32,026 nt of DNA, taken from positions 47,365 through 79,390 of the forward strand of contig NZ_PJIZ01000018.1 in NCBI RefSeq assembly GCF_021596505.1. The letters run 5' to 3'. The stretch is from Nostoc sp. CMAA1605. GTDB lineage: Bacteria; Cyanobacteriota; Cyanobacteriia; Cyanobacteriales; Nostocaceae. The notes under the pieces were generated by a model. That model did no database searches. It was not told the DNA's origin and saw nothing but the letters and a program-made list of their open reading frames with translations. Of this stretch, positions 16,067 to 24,520 are shown in pieces (position 1 is the first letter of the stretch; each line of letters starts with the position of its first letter). Position numbers and translations under genes: made by a program.

Positions 16067-16097
16067 AGCAAAGCTATCAATTATTATTCTTAGCTAT

Positions 16098-17504
16098 CTA
16101 AAGTTGCTTCACTTCCGCAACCAACTTAGACACCATATCTTTTGCACTACCAAATAGCATTGTGGTTTTATCTTTGTAGAACAACTCATTATCTACACCA
16201 GCAAAACCTGCACTCATCCCGCGCTTAATTACAATGGTGTGTTTTGCCTTATCTACCTCTAAAATCGGCATACCGTAAATAGGGCTATTAGCATCACTAC
16301 GCGCCGCCGGATTGACTACATCATTTGCGCCAATGACTAAAGCGACATCTGCTTGTTCAAACTGAGGGTTAATATCTTCCATGTCATACAACTGGGTGTA
16401 CGCCACATTCGCCTCAGCTAACAAAACATTCATGTGTCCCGGCATTCTGCCCGCAACTGGGTGAATGGCATACTTAACATCAACACCCATACGCTCTAAT
16501 TGGTCTGCCAATTCTCTCACACTGTGTTGTGCTTGGGCTACAGCCATCCCATAACCAGGAACAATCACCACAGAACGAGCATAACCCAACATCATTGCCC
16601 CTTCTTCGGGATCAATACTGTGGACGGTGTGATCTGTTGTACCAGCTGCCGCACCACCAGCCGCACTGGAACCTCCCGAACCAAATGCGCTAAACAGTAC
16701 GCTGAAGAGGGAACGGTTCATGGCTTTACACATGATTTCCGTGAGGATGATACCAGAAGCCCCCACCAACGCACCGGCGATGATTAACATATTATTCATC
16801 ACCACAAAACCAGCAGCAGCCGCCGCGATACCTGATAAGGAGTTTAGCAGGGAGATCACAACGGGCATATCGCCACCACCAATGGGGATGACGAACATCA
16901 CACCCAGAACTAGGGATACAGCTACGACACCTAAAAACACAGGTAAGCTATCCGGTGTGATGATTAAGTAGGCACTACCCGCTACATAAGCACCCAATAA
17001 CAACAGGTTAAATGGTTGCTGTAGGGGGAATGTAATTGGTGAACCGCTAATTAATCCTTGCAGTTTAGCGAAGGCGAGAAAACTACCTGTAAAAGTGACA
17101 CCGCCGATTAACACATCCAATAACATGGAAATGTTGACATCTAAAGGTACAGGCGCGCCAGTATCCAAAAACCGCCAAAATTCAGCCACCGCAACTAATG
17201 CGGAAGCTGCACCGCCTAAACCATTGAGTAAACCCACCATTTGGGGCATTTCTGTCATTTGGACTTTGTAAGCTGCGATCGCACCAATTGCCGAACCAAT
17301 CGCCAAGCCTAACAAAATCATCTCATAGTTCAATACGTGCTGGTCGAGCATGGTAGCGACAATCGCCAGCAGCATTCCCACAGCCGCAATCACATTACCA
17401 TTGCGTGCAGTGGCGGGAGAACCGAGTTTTTTCAAACCCAGAATAAATAAAGACGCAGCGACTAAGTACGTCAGCTGAATCCCAGTTGGTAAAAAGTCGC
17501 TCAC
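16098..17504 (-). CDS. pntB: NAD(P) transhydrogenase subunit beta
   Basis: A 468-residue protein: an N-terminal membrane domain of about eight or nine helices (1-265), then the NADP(H)-binding domain III (about 285-468). Hallmarks are VIVPGYGMAVAQAQHSV, YAIHPVAGRMPGHMNVLLAE, VALVIGANDVVNPAAR and VIKRGMSAGFAGVDNELF. Together with PntAA and PntAB it couples hydride transfer between NADH and NADP+ to proton movement across the membrane. The start is GTG 17504, whose last two bases begin the TGA stop of pntAB (GTGA overlap); AAGGAGG lies 7 nt upstream inside pntAB. This argues for tight translational coupling. An intrinsic terminator follows. Confidence 0.96.
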   Translation of the reverse strand: MSDFLPTGIQLTYLVAASLFILGLKKLGSPATARNGNVIAAVGMLLAIVATMLDQHVLNYEMILLGLAIGSAIGAIAAYKVQMTEMPQMVGLLNGLGGAASALVAVAEFWRFLDTGAPVPLDVNISMLLDVLIGGVTFTGSFLAFAKLQGLISGSPITFPLQQPFNLLLLGAYVAGSAYLIITPDSLPVFLGVVAVSLVLGVMFVIPIGGGDMPVVISLLNSLSGIAAAAAGFVVMNNMLIIAGALVGASGIILTEIMCKAMNRSLFSVLFSAFGSGGSSAAGGAAAGTTDHTVHSIDPEEGAMMLGYARSVVIVPGYGMAVAQAQHSVRELADQLERMGVDVKYAIHPVAGRMPGHMNVLLAEANVAYTQLYDMEDINPQFEQADVALVIGANDVVNPAARSDANSPIYGMPILEVDKAKHTIVIKRGMSAGFAGVDNELFYKDKTTMLFGSAKDMVSKLVAEVKQL

Positions 17505-17794
17505 GCTTTAACCTCCTTTTTCTTAAACATTTGCAACATTCTGTCAGTCACCAGGAAACCACCAACGACGTTGACTGTCGCTAATATCACCGCAATTAAA
17601 CCGAGAATTACAGATAAATTGGTGTTTCTTTCTCCGGCTGCTACTATCGCCCCAATCACAGCAATCCCCGAAATCGCATTTGAACCTGACATCAGGGGAG
17701 TGTGTAACGTCGGTGGGATTTTATTGATAACTTCAAAGCCGATGAAAGATGACAACACAAATACAAACAAAGCCGCAATTAATGCCTCTGTCAT
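17501..17794 (-). CDS. pntAB: NAD(P) transhydrogenase subunit alpha part 2 (membrane)
   Basis: A 97-residue protein with three membrane helices (about 4-20, 40-58 and 62-84). GFEVINKIPPTLHTPLMSGS is the family signature. It is the detached membrane portion of the alpha subunit; in enteric bacteria it is fused to domain I, while cyanobacteria and Rhodospirillum keep it separate. ATG 17794 has AAGGAG 6 nt upstream. It overlaps pntB by 4 bp. It is separated from pntAA by 93 bp that contain short repeats. Confidence 0.95.
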   Translation of the reverse strand: MTEALIAALFVFVLSSFIGFEVINKIPPTLHTPLMSGSNAISGIAVIGAIVAAGERNTNLSVILGLIAVILATVNVVGGFLVTDRMLQMFKKKEVKA

Positions 17795-17887
17795 TGAAAT
17801 CTCCTTATTTATTAGGGGTGTAAGGGTTTAGGGGTGTAGGGGGGTGAGATTTTAATCCAATGTCCAATGCCCCATGCCCAATGCCCT
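17795..17887. repeat. Short repeats between pntAA and pntAB
   Basis: TAGGGGTGTA units (17811-17845) and CCAATGTCCAATGCCCCATGCC units (about 17858-17886) fill most of the 93-bp gap in the middle of the pnt operon. Only the AAGGAG site of pntAB and a few flanking bases are not repeat-like. Confidence 0.8.
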
Positions 17888-19045
17888 TTACCTCAACACC
17901 GCATCTTGTAGCGCATCTTTAACGCGTTGATTGCGAATTTCTCCAGCATGGGTGATGCAGGCTGCATCAATGATGTCGTCAGCAAAATCTACATTTAATG
18001 CTTTGTCTTTAATCAGGAGTTGCAACAAAGATGTCAAATTCTTGGCATAGAGTTGGCTGGCGTGGACTGGCATGGATGAAGGGAGATTAATCGGCCCGAT
18101 AATAGTGACACCATTCCAGACAATATCTCTACCAGGATCAGTACAAGCACAGTTTCCACCTTGTTCGGCGGCTAAATCCACAATCACCGAACCAGGTTTC
18201 ATCTGTGCCACCATTTCCGCAGTCACCAGAAGTGGTGCTTTTTTCCCTGGAACTTGGGCAGTAGTAATTACTACATCCGCATTTTTGATATGCTCAGCGA
18301 CAACTTCTTGGGTACGTTGTCTGCTAGCTTCCGAAATTTCCTTGGCGTAACCACCGGCGGCGGTTGTTTCTTCTTCTAGCTTCACTTCTACGAATTTCGC
18401 GCCTAAACTCTGCACTTCCTCTTTGACAGCCGGACGAATATCAAAGGCTTCTACCACTGCACCCAAACGTCTAGCAGTGGCGATCGCTTGCAATCCTGCT
18501 ACACCAGCCCCCATAATAAACACTTTGGCTGGGGCAATTGTGCCTGCGGCTGTTGTCAGCATCGGGAAATATTTCGGTAAGGCGGCAGCAGCAATTAACA
18601 CTGATTTATAACCAGCCAAGGAAGCTTGAGAAGATAAAGCATCCATACTTTGCGCCCTAGTGGTGCGGGGAATTAACTCCATACTCAAAGCCGTTACCCG
18701 CCGATTAGCTAACTGCTGCGCCACGACTGGATTTCCTAACGGATTCAGAAAGCTAATTAACACCGCCCCTTCGTGCATGAAGTCAACTTCTGCGCGCCCG
18801 TCTTCTCGTGTTTGGGGAGGGCTAACTTTCAATAAAATATCGGCTTCGCCCCATAACTGCTCAGGATGTTCAATAATTTTAGCTCCTGCGGCTGCATAGG
18901 CTGCATCACTAAAAAATGATCTTTCCCCTGCGCCTGCTTCTACCCAAACTTCCAAACCTTGCTTAACTAATCGCCCAACGGTATCAGGATTTAATGCTAC
19001 ACGCCGTTCACAAACTTCTATTTCTTTAGCAACTGCTATTTTCAT
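17888..19045 (-). CDS. pntAA: NAD(P) transhydrogenase subunit alpha part 1 (NAD-binding)
   Basis: A 385-residue soluble protein of the alanine dehydrogenase/PntA N-terminal family. MKIAVAKEIEVCERRVALNP opens it; VFIMGAGVAGLQAIATARRL is the NAD-binding glycine motif, followed by EAFDIRP; VIVDLAAEQGGNC is also conserved. This is domain I, which binds NAD(H) at the membrane surface and works with PntAB and PntB. ATG 19045 has AGGAG 5 nt upstream. It is the first gene of the pnt operon, and the 840-bp spacer upstream must hold the promoter. Confidence 0.95.
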   Translation of the reverse strand: MKIAVAKEIEVCERRVALNPDTVGRLVKQGLEVWVEAGAGERSFFSDAAYAAAGAKIIEHPEQLWGEADILLKVSPPQTREDGRAEVDFMHEGAVLISFLNPLGNPVVAQQLANRRVTALSMELIPRTTRAQSMDALSSQASLAGYKSVLIAAAALPKYFPMLTTAAGTIAPAKVFIMGAGVAGLQAIATARRLGAVVEAFDIRPAVKEEVQSLGAKFVEVKLEEETTAAGGYAKEISEASRQRTQEVVAEHIKNADVVITTAQVPGKKAPLLVTAEMVAQMKPGSVIVDLAAEQGGNCACTDPGRDIVWNGVTIIGPINLPSSMPVHASQLYAKNLTSLLQLLIKDKALNVDFADDIIDAACITHAGEIRNQRVKDALQDAVLR

Positions 19046-19882
19046 GAAATCTCCTAGAGATAAATACCTAATCTCTGCACAAACTTTAACTGTTGCAATT
19101 AACTATGGATTTAACTCATAGCTACTGCCTTCAACTATAAGTTGTGGCTTTTTTGTTAGGATTAAAACCTTAACTTCCCTTTATTTCCTACCTTTATGCC
19201 AGATTAAGTTCAACTTTAATGCTGACAAATCTTAACCTTTATTGATAGATACCAATTGCTTTACTTAGTGCAAATCTTAGTTTTAATCTGCGGTTTTATC
19301 GCGATGTCTTTAGTTTTTTTTAGGGATCTGAAAGGGAAAATTCTTGTTTTGATGACATCTCGCAATTTGCAACAAAACTTTAATTATTGATTTTGGTATT
19401 TTGGCAATAGTTTTCAATGATTATTAATTAATATGTGAGTCTATTTTGATCAACTTATCCCAAGTTAACAGGCGATCGCTAATTACATCGCTCAATTTTA
19501 TAACAAAAAACCTAAATTAAGATACACTTATACATATTTAGCAACACAATCAAATCTCCACAGTATTGATATGGAGTTAAAACTTTGATTCCAGAAAATA
19601 GAGATAAAAGCAGAATATGCGTATTTAACAATGGGATTTGCTGCTAAATGACCAATGATTAGTGGATGTTACAATACACATAGATAAATATACTGACTAG
19701 ATCGAGTCACAAAACCGAAATATCAGAAACATCTTTTGCCTTCTTTCCTGTCTTATCTCTAGTCTGATGCACGCAAAAGGCACTTTCATCACTAAGTTAC
19801 GTCTTTTTTGAGCAAAGCAATAGTAAAGTTTAGTTACGAAAACCCCAATCACATATCATTCTCTGGTGGAGGATTTAAAAAT
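19046..19882. other. Long divergent intergenic region upstream of pntAA and the DUF2808 gene
   Basis: About 840 bp, strongly AT-rich, with one HIP1 site (near 19473). No reading frame of family character, repeat array, tRNA or clear NtcA-type palindrome was found. The longer frame of the DUF2808 gene would start here at 19808 but lacks a ribosome-binding site. Confidence 0.55.
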
Positions 19883-20392
19883 ATGCGCCGTTTACTCTCC
19901 GTTTTAGCCTTGACTGGCTGTGTACTTACTAGCGTACCGACTATGGTATTGGCACAAGGTCAAGGATTTGTACTGTTTAGCGGCGTTAAGCGGGAAAACC
20001 AGCTACCCTTCCGGTTAGATTTTGGCGGACAGACAAACAGTGTAGATAGATACATACTGAGAATTCCCGCCCAAAACATGAAACTAGCAGCAGCACAATT
20101 TGCTGTTACTTATCCTAACTACTACAAAGGTAGGTTTGATACTAAAAACATTGAAGTCAGAGTCAGAGGGAAGAAAGTCCCCCTTTCAGAAGTCAAATGG
20201 AATAGAGAAAGCGGTTTAATTGAGATTTTCCCCGAAGAACCAGTACCAGCAGGTAGCAGAGTCGAGTTAGTATTTTCCAACGTCCGCAACCCAGCCTTTG
20301 GCGGCACATATTATTTCAACTGTCAAATTCTCTCCCCAGGAGATTTACCATTACTGCGCTACATCGGTTCTTGGATTTTGACAATTAGTTAA
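19883..20392 (+). CDS. DUF2808 domain protein, exported
   Basis: A 169-residue protein. Residues 1-24 (MRRLLSVLALTG to VLAQ) form a signal peptide, and the mature part matches the DUF2808 family of cyanobacterial secreted proteins (IPAQNMKLAAAQFAVTYPNY, FDTKNIEVRVRGKKVP, AGSRVELVFSNVRNP). Function is unknown. ATG 19883 is chosen because GGAGGA lies 9 nt upstream and the signal peptide begins there; the longer frame adds 25 unrelated residues. The gene is followed by TAGTCAA heptamer repeats and then rpmH. Confidence 0.77.
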   Translation: MRRLLSVLALTGCVLTSVPTMVLAQGQGFVLFSGVKRENQLPFRLDFGGQTNSVDRYILRIPAQNMKLAAAQFAVTYPNYYKGRFDTKNIEVRVRGKKVPLSEVKWNRESGLIEIFPEEPVPAGSRVELVFSNVRNPAFGGTYYFNCQILSPGDLPLLRYIGSWILTIS

Positions 20393-20545
20393 TTAGTCAA
20401 TAGTCAACAGTCAATAGTCAATAGAGGCGGGTTTTGGTACATACTCACGCTGATAAACAGATAGCTTGTTTAAACTTACCCGTACAAATGTACCATATTC
20501 TATTTCTAAACTATGGACTAATGACTATTGACCATTGACTATGAT
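20390..20545. repeat. Heptamer repeat fragments upstream of rpmH
   Basis: TAGTCAA-type units (20392-20426) and GACTAATGACTATTGACCATTGAC units (about 20515-20540) flank a unique stretch of about 90 bp before rpmH. The AT-rich TATGATATAT near 20539-20548 could be a -10 region, but no matching -35 is clear. Confidence 0.6.
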
Positions 20546-20596
20546 ATATTTTTAGATTGTGACTTTTTATAAAAAATCACCTAAAAGGAGAATAGT

Positions 20597-20731
20597 ATGC
20601 AAAGAACTCTGGGCGGAACTAACCGCAAGAGAAAAAGAACTTCCGGCTTTCGTGCCAGAATGCGAACCCCTGATGGTAGAAACGTCATCAGAGCTAGAAG
20701 AAGAAGAGGACGGCATCGTTTGACCGTGTAG
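20597..20731 (+). CDS. rpmH: 50S ribosomal protein L34
   Basis: A 44-residue, very basic protein: it begins [20 protein letters not shown] and continues with [19 protein letters not shown], the whole L34 family in one small gene. L34 binds 23S rRNA in the large subunit. AAGGAG lies 6 nt before the ATG. rnpA begins 13 bp after the stop, the near-universal bacterial pairing. Confidence 0.97.
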   Translation: MQRTLGGTNRKRKRTSGFRARMRTPDGRNVIRARRRRGRHRLTV

Positions 20732-20744
20732 GGTATTTTAAGCT

Positions 20745-21167
20745 GTGGCCTTGCCGAAAGCACATCGATTAAAATCCCGTCAAGATTTTCAGGCAGTTTT
20801 CCGAGAAGGAATGCGGCGATACAGTTCTCATTTAACTTTGAGAGCTTTAAAACCGTCATCTGCCAAAGAATCTTCTTTGGCTGCTGCCCCCAAAAACTCT
20901 ATAGGGACTGAATGTCAGCATCTCACCAGTACGAAAATAGGCATTTCAGTTAGCACAAAAGTTAGTAAAAAAGCAGTGGTGCGTAACCGCATCAAGCGTC
21001 AAATTACAGCAGCATTGCAACAACTATTGCCGAAAATAGCACCAGGGTGGAAATTGGTGTTAATTGTCAAACCAACAGCAGCAGGATATGAGTGCGGAAG
21101 CCAACAATTTCTGCAAGAATTAGAGCAGTTGTTGGCAAAAGCCGAGGTATTAAATGGGCATTCGTGA
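20745..21167 (+). CDS. rnpA: Ribonuclease P protein component
   Basis: A 140-residue basic protein. The RNR motif is present as KKAVVRNRIKRQI, with R80-N81-R82, the segment that contacts the catalytic RNA; LPKAHRLKSRQDFQAVFREG is the usual N-terminus. It assists the RNase P RNA in trimming the 5' leaders of pre-tRNAs. An insertion at about 38-62, rich in Ser, Ala and Lys, makes it a little longer than the 115-120 residues common elsewhere. The start is GTG 20745, 13 bp after rpmH. Its 3' end overlaps the PH-domain gene by 14 bp. Confidence 0.95.
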   Translation: MALPKAHRLKSRQDFQAVFREGMRRYSSHLTLRALKPSSAKESSLAAAPKNSIGTECQHLTSTKIGISVSTKVSKKAVVRNRIKRQITAALQQLLPKIAPGWKLVLIVKPTAAGYECGSQQFLQELEQLLAKAEVLNGHS

Positions 21168-21537
21168 AGAAGTTTATTATGAAGGCGGCCCCCACATTGG
21201 GGATTTAATTTTAAATATCCTGATTGGCTTTACTGTGGTTGGTATACCACTTACAGTTGGTGCAATAGTGAGAGCCTTGTGGTTACGTTACCGCATCACC
21301 GATCGCAGAATATCTGTCATGGGTGGCTGGATGGGACGCGATCGCTCTGACGTAATTTACTCAGAAATTGTCAAAATTGTCAAAGTTCCCCGTGGAGTCG
21401 GTATTTGGGGAGATATGGTTGTCACCTTAAGAAATGGTAGTCGTTTAGAAATGCGGGCAATCCCTAATTTTCGTGAAGTTTACGACTACATCAACGAAAG
21501 AATTGCTGCCAAAAATCCTCAATACACACCCCAATAG
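21154..21537 (+). CDS. Bacterial PH-domain membrane protein
   Basis: A 127-residue protein with one or two membrane helices (about 16-45) followed by a bacterial pleckstrin-homology domain (DUF304/bPH_2-like): YRITDRRISVMGGWMGRDR and SEIVKIVKVPRGVGIWGDMV. Function is unknown. It starts inside the end of rnpA (14-bp overlap), so translation is likely coupled. It sits where many bacteria have the small yidD gene (rnpA-yidD-yidC), but it is not YidD. A role at the membrane together with YidC is an inference from position only. Confidence 0.78.
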   Translation: MGIREEVYYEGGPHIGDLILNILIGFTVVGIPLTVGAIVRALWLRYRITDRRISVMGGWMGRDRSDVIYSEIVKIVKVPRGVGIWGDMVVTLRNGSRLEMRAIPNFREVYDYINERIAAKNPQYTPQ

Positions 21538-21778
21538 AGAACAGGGAAAAATTAGTGTTGAGTCACGAGGAGCAAGTCCAGAGTGAGAAATTTCACTCAG
21601 CGAGAACTCTGAGCGGAGGCTTCCTCCGTAGACGCGCAAGCGGCTTGCCGCAGGCATCAGAAGTTCGGTAACTCAGCACTCAGCACTCAGCACTCACAAC
21701 TCCCTACTCCCTACTCTCCCTTTTTTAGATAAATTAGATTCAGATCAATTTACAGTAACTCAGGTTGAATTCAGAATA
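21538..21778. repeat. Palindromic and heptamer repeats before yidC
   Basis: CGGAGG-CTT-CCTCCG (21614-21628) and GCAAGCGGCTTGC (about 21636-21648) are compact palindromes of the dispersed Nostoc type. They are followed by ACTCAGC x3 plus ACTCACA (21671-21698) and CTCCCTA x2 (21700-21713). A hairpin plus T-run at 21719-21726 is too weak to call a terminator. Confidence 0.75.
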
Positions 21779-22921
21779 ATGGATTTTGGTATCGGGTTTC
21801 TCTCAAACAACGTCATGCTGCCAATCATAGACTTGTTCTATAGTATTGTGCCTAGCTATGGATTGGCGATCGTTGCCTTGACATTGATAATCCGCTTCGC
21901 GCTCTACCCCCTGAGTGCTGGTTCAATTCGCAGTATGCGGCGGATGCGAATTGTACAACCTCTGATGCAAAAGCGGATGGCGGAAGTTAAAGAACGTTAC
22001 AAGGACGACCCGCAAAAGCAGCAGGAAGAAATGATGAACGTGCAGAAGGAATTTGGCAACCCCTTAGCGGGATGTTTGCCACTCTTACTGCAAATGCCAG
22101 TCCTGTTAGCATTATTTGCAACTTTGAGGGGTTCACCGTTTGCGGGAGTTAACTATTCTGTTAACCTGCAAATCCTCCCCACCGAACAAATCGAACGAAT
22201 TCAACCCCAAGCCTTTGCGACTCCTCCTCAGAACATTTATGTGGCTGATGGAGAACACGTCAAAGTTACAGCGATTCTCCCTAGCGGTAACAAGTTAACA
22301 GTAGGGGAAAACACCAAGATTCAATACCAAACCCTGGAAGGTAAGCCATTCCCCGCACTTTTGGCAGAACACCCAGACACCAAGTTAATCCCCGAATGGA
22401 AAATTACCAAAGGGGAAGACAGAATCAAAATCGATGCAGAGGGCAACATAGAAGCTCTACAGCCAGGCGATGTCACCATCCAAGGGACAATTCCTGGTTT
22501 AGCAGCAGATAAAGGCTTCCTGTTCATTGATGCCTTGGGTAGAGTCGGAGCAATTGACCCAGACGGAACAGTCCACTGGGATATTGTAGCGATGATTATT
22601 TTCTTTGGTATTAGCCTCTACGTCAGCCAAATGCTTTCCGGGCAGAACTCTAGTGGTGGCAATCCCCAACAGGATACAGTTAACAAAGTCACCCCTGTAA
22701 TTTTCTCTGGGATGTTCTTGTTCTTCCCCTTGCCGGCTGGGGTTTTGATGTACATGGTAATTGGAAATATCTTCCAAACCCTGCAAACTTACATCCTCTC
22801 TCGTGAACCCTTACCAGAGGAACTACAAAAAATCGTAGACACCCAAGAAAAACAAGCGGTGGCGGCACAAAAGACCCTACCTTTTGAGCCAAAAAGTTCC
22901 AAGAAGAAGACCACAGGTTAA
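21779..22921 (+). CDS. yidC: Membrane protein insertase YidC/Oxa1/Alb3 family
   Basis: A 380-residue protein. Two helices near the N-terminus (about 12-28 and 29-50) carry the groove arginine R39 ([13 protein letters not shown]); a basic, coiled cytoplasmic hairpin (55-95) with [20 protein letters not shown] follows; then [20 protein letters not shown] (94-113) forms the third helix, and two helices lie at about 268-288 and 310-340 ([15 protein letters not shown]). The protein inserts membrane proteins, including photosystem subunits, into cytoplasmic and thylakoid membranes. Unusually for the short YidC type, about 120 residues (145-267) are inserted between helices 3 and 4, and 155-238 resemble a bacterial Ig-like (BIG2) domain. 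The basic tail ([10 protein letters not shown]) is expected. jag starts 3 bp downstream. Confidence 0.94.
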   Translation: MDFGIGFLSNNVMLPIIDLFYSIVPSYGLAIVALTLIIRFALYPLSAGSIRSMRRMRIVQPLMQKRMAEVKERYKDDPQKQQEEMMNVQKEFGNPLAGCLPLLLQMPVLLALFATLRGSPFAGVNYSVNLQILPTEQIERIQPQAFATPPQNIYVADGEHVKVTAILPSGNKLTVGENTKIQYQTLEGKPFPALLAEHPDTKLIPEWKITKGEDRIKIDAEGNIEALQPGDVTIQGTIPGLAADKGFLFIDALGRVGAIDPDGTVHWDIVAMIIFFGISLYVSQMLSGQNSSGGNPQQDTVNKVTPVIFSGMFLFFPLPAGVLMYMVIGNIFQTLQTYILSREPLPEELQKIVDTQEKQAVAAQKTLPFEPKSSKKKTTG

Positions 22922-22924
22922 TAG

Positions 22925-23443
22925 ATGAGCAATATTCCCATGCAACGAGGTCAGCAGTGGCTAAAATCACTGCTGGAACTCACGGGGATATCAACAGAGA
23001 TTAGAGGTAGTGTAGAAACGCCTCATTCTCTAGAAGAAGATTCCCCAGCCATAGATAGCTACTGGTTGACAATTGACGAAACCAACCTTACCCCAGAGCA
23101 AATAGGCGTTCTAATTGGTGCTGATGGTTCGGTGTTGGATGCAATTCAATATTTGGCTAATTCCACGCTGAACATCAACCAATCAGAAGGCGAACAAGCC
23201 TCTTACACTGTGGAATTGAATGGCTATCGAGTTAAAAGACAAGCTGAAATTCAAGCAATAGCGGAAGCCGTAGCTGTACAAGTCCGTTCCACAGGCCAAG
23301 AAGTGGAAATTAGATCCCTCAGTTCTGCGGAAAGACGTTTTGTCCACACCTTGTTTCAAGAATTAACTGATATAGAAACCTTTAGTCGTGGCAAAGAACC
23401 CCATCGGCATTTAGTTGTTCGTCCTGTGGGCTTTGAACCCTAA
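22925..23443 (+). CDS. jag: Jag/KhpB RNA-binding protein (KH and R3H domains)
   Basis: A 172-residue protein. A KH-like domain (about 46-108) contains IGADGSVLDAIQYLAN, the counterpart of the GxxG loop. An R3H domain follows (about 110-170), with R137-xxx-H141 in ERRFVHTLF and the GKEPHRHLVVRP tail. It binds RNA; in other bacteria KhpB affects cell-envelope growth with KhpA. The N-terminal Jag_N domain present in firmicutes is absent, as is usual for cyanobacteria. ATG 22925 is 3 bp after the yidC stop, so the pair is co-transcribed. Confidence 0.9.
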   Translation: MSNIPMQRGQQWLKSLLELTGISTEIRGSVETPHSLEEDSPAIDSYWLTIDETNLTPEQIGVLIGADGSVLDAIQYLANSTLNINQSEGEQASYTVELNGYRVKRQAEIQAIAEAVAVQVRSTGQEVEIRSLSSAERRFVHTLFQELTDIETFSRGKEPHRHLVVRPVGFEP

Positions 23444-23553
23444 ACAGTTGAAGCAGTACAGAATATTCTTGCTAAGAGCTAGACTATATATGGATTATCA
23501 GCAAAATTGCTGATGATCAACATAAATTTTCGTGATGATGTTTCACCAATCCT

Positions 23554-24060
23554 ATGGACGCAATTTTTATTCCGCAGCTAACTAAAGCACCGGAGCGTAC
23601 AGAGGAAATTCAAGTTAAAGAATTTCTGCCTGGGCTAGATACGTTAACACCAGTTCGCGGTCGCGTCCGCGTGCAGCATCATGGTAATTATTTAGAAGTA
23701 TCAGCACAGGCAGAAACTATTGTTACTTGTACCTGTAATCGTTGCTTACAACAATACAATCACCGTTTAGTGGTGAATGCTCAAGAAGTGATTTGGTTAG
23801 ATGAAGCCGTAAATCAAGAACAGAACTTGCCTTTAGAAAGGGAAGTGGCGATGGAAGATTTAGTGGAAACTCTATCACCTAATGGTTATTTCCATCCTAG
23901 TGAATGGTTATATGAGCAGATGTGCCTAGAATTTCCGCAGCGTCAGTTATGTGATTTAAACTGTCCAGGGATTCTCAATTCGGCTGGTGAGAGTGTAGAC
24001 AAACCCGTTGATAGTCGTTGGGCTAGGTTAGAGGCTTTGAAGAAGCAACTACCAGGATAA
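23554..24060 (+). CDS. YceD family protein (DUF177)
   Basis: A 168-residue protein with two Cys pairs, CTCNRC (near 65) and CDLNCPG (near 137), as in YceD-like proteins that may bind zinc. YceD is linked to accumulation of 23S rRNA in bacteria and plastids (DUF177A in plants). The partner gene rpmF often follows yceD, but here it does not. It comes 110 bp after jag on the same strand and may be the last gene of the rpmH-rnpA-yidC transcription unit. Confidence 0.82.
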   Translation: MDAIFIPQLTKAPERTEEIQVKEFLPGLDTLTPVRGRVRVQHHGNYLEVSAQAETIVTCTCNRCLQQYNHRLVVNAQEVIWLDEAVNQEQNLPLEREVAMEDLVETLSPNGYFHPSEWLYEQMCLEFPQRQLCDLNCPGILNSAGESVDKPVDSRWARLEALKKQLPG

Positions 24061-24092
24061 GTACAAAAAACAGGGGCGTAATACCAATTCAC

Positions 24093-24163
24093 AATTCGCA
24101 ATGGACTTCGTCCCGCTTCGCTAACGCAATTCGCAATGGACTAACGTCCCGCTTCGCTAACGC
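24093..24163 (+). repeat. Direct repeat of a 35-bp dispersed sequence
   Basis: AATTCGCAATGGACT followed by CGTCCCGCTTCGCTAACGC occurs at 24093-24127 and again at 24128-24163, with a two- to three-base difference in the middle. A related but diverged copy sits at 11820-11915. It is non-coding dispersed repeat DNA. Confidence 0.8.
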
Positions 24164-24331
24164 AATTGATAAATCCTGACTTGACAGGGGTTTCTGGGTT
24201 TGGATCTGTATCAGAATTTTAGTGAATTGGTATAAGGGATACCAGACCACAATTAGGTGTAGAATGCTACACTCGGCTGTGTATCCATCTCCTGAACACT
24301 AAGACTTGGCAGATAATTATTCAACTTCATC

Positions 24332-24362
24332 AAAAATTAGTAATTACGAATTACTAATTTTT
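24332..24362. terminator. Perfect 14-bp inverted repeat, possible bidirectional terminator
   Basis: AAAAATTAGTAATT and AATTACTAATTTTT are exact inverted copies around ACG. The flanking A5 and T5 would provide a T-tract in either direction. It lies 270 bp after yceD and may end that transcript, although AT-rich copies of this type are also dispersed repeats in Nostoc. Confidence 0.4.
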
Positions 24363-24506
24363 CACATTCTTAATATTTTGTATTTTAATTTAATAAAGTT
24401 TGGATGGCTGATCTGTAAACGTCAGCGATCGCCCTCTCAGTAAAGGCTTTTCTTCATAATAGTGGACTTAATTTTTAGTTAAATTCTCTGAAAGAATAAT
24501 AAAAAT

Positions 24507-24520
24507 GTATTTTACTATAC
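24507..24520 (+). promoter_or_regulatory. Candidate NtcA binding site upstream of amt
   Basis: GTA-TTTTACTA-TAC matches the GTAN8TAC consensus of the global nitrogen regulator NtcA. TATAAA at 24546-24551 could be the -10 box, 25 nt after the site; activated NtcA promoters usually have about 22 nt, so the spacing is slightly long. The match sits 201 bp before the first amt start, and amt genes are classical NtcA targets. Confidence 0.45.

Noticed and set aside
24257..24272. GTGTAGAATGCTACAC palindrome as an NtcA site
   Set aside because: The GTA-TAC spacing is six, not eight, and it lies over 440 bp from the amt start; it may be another operator or a chance palindrome.
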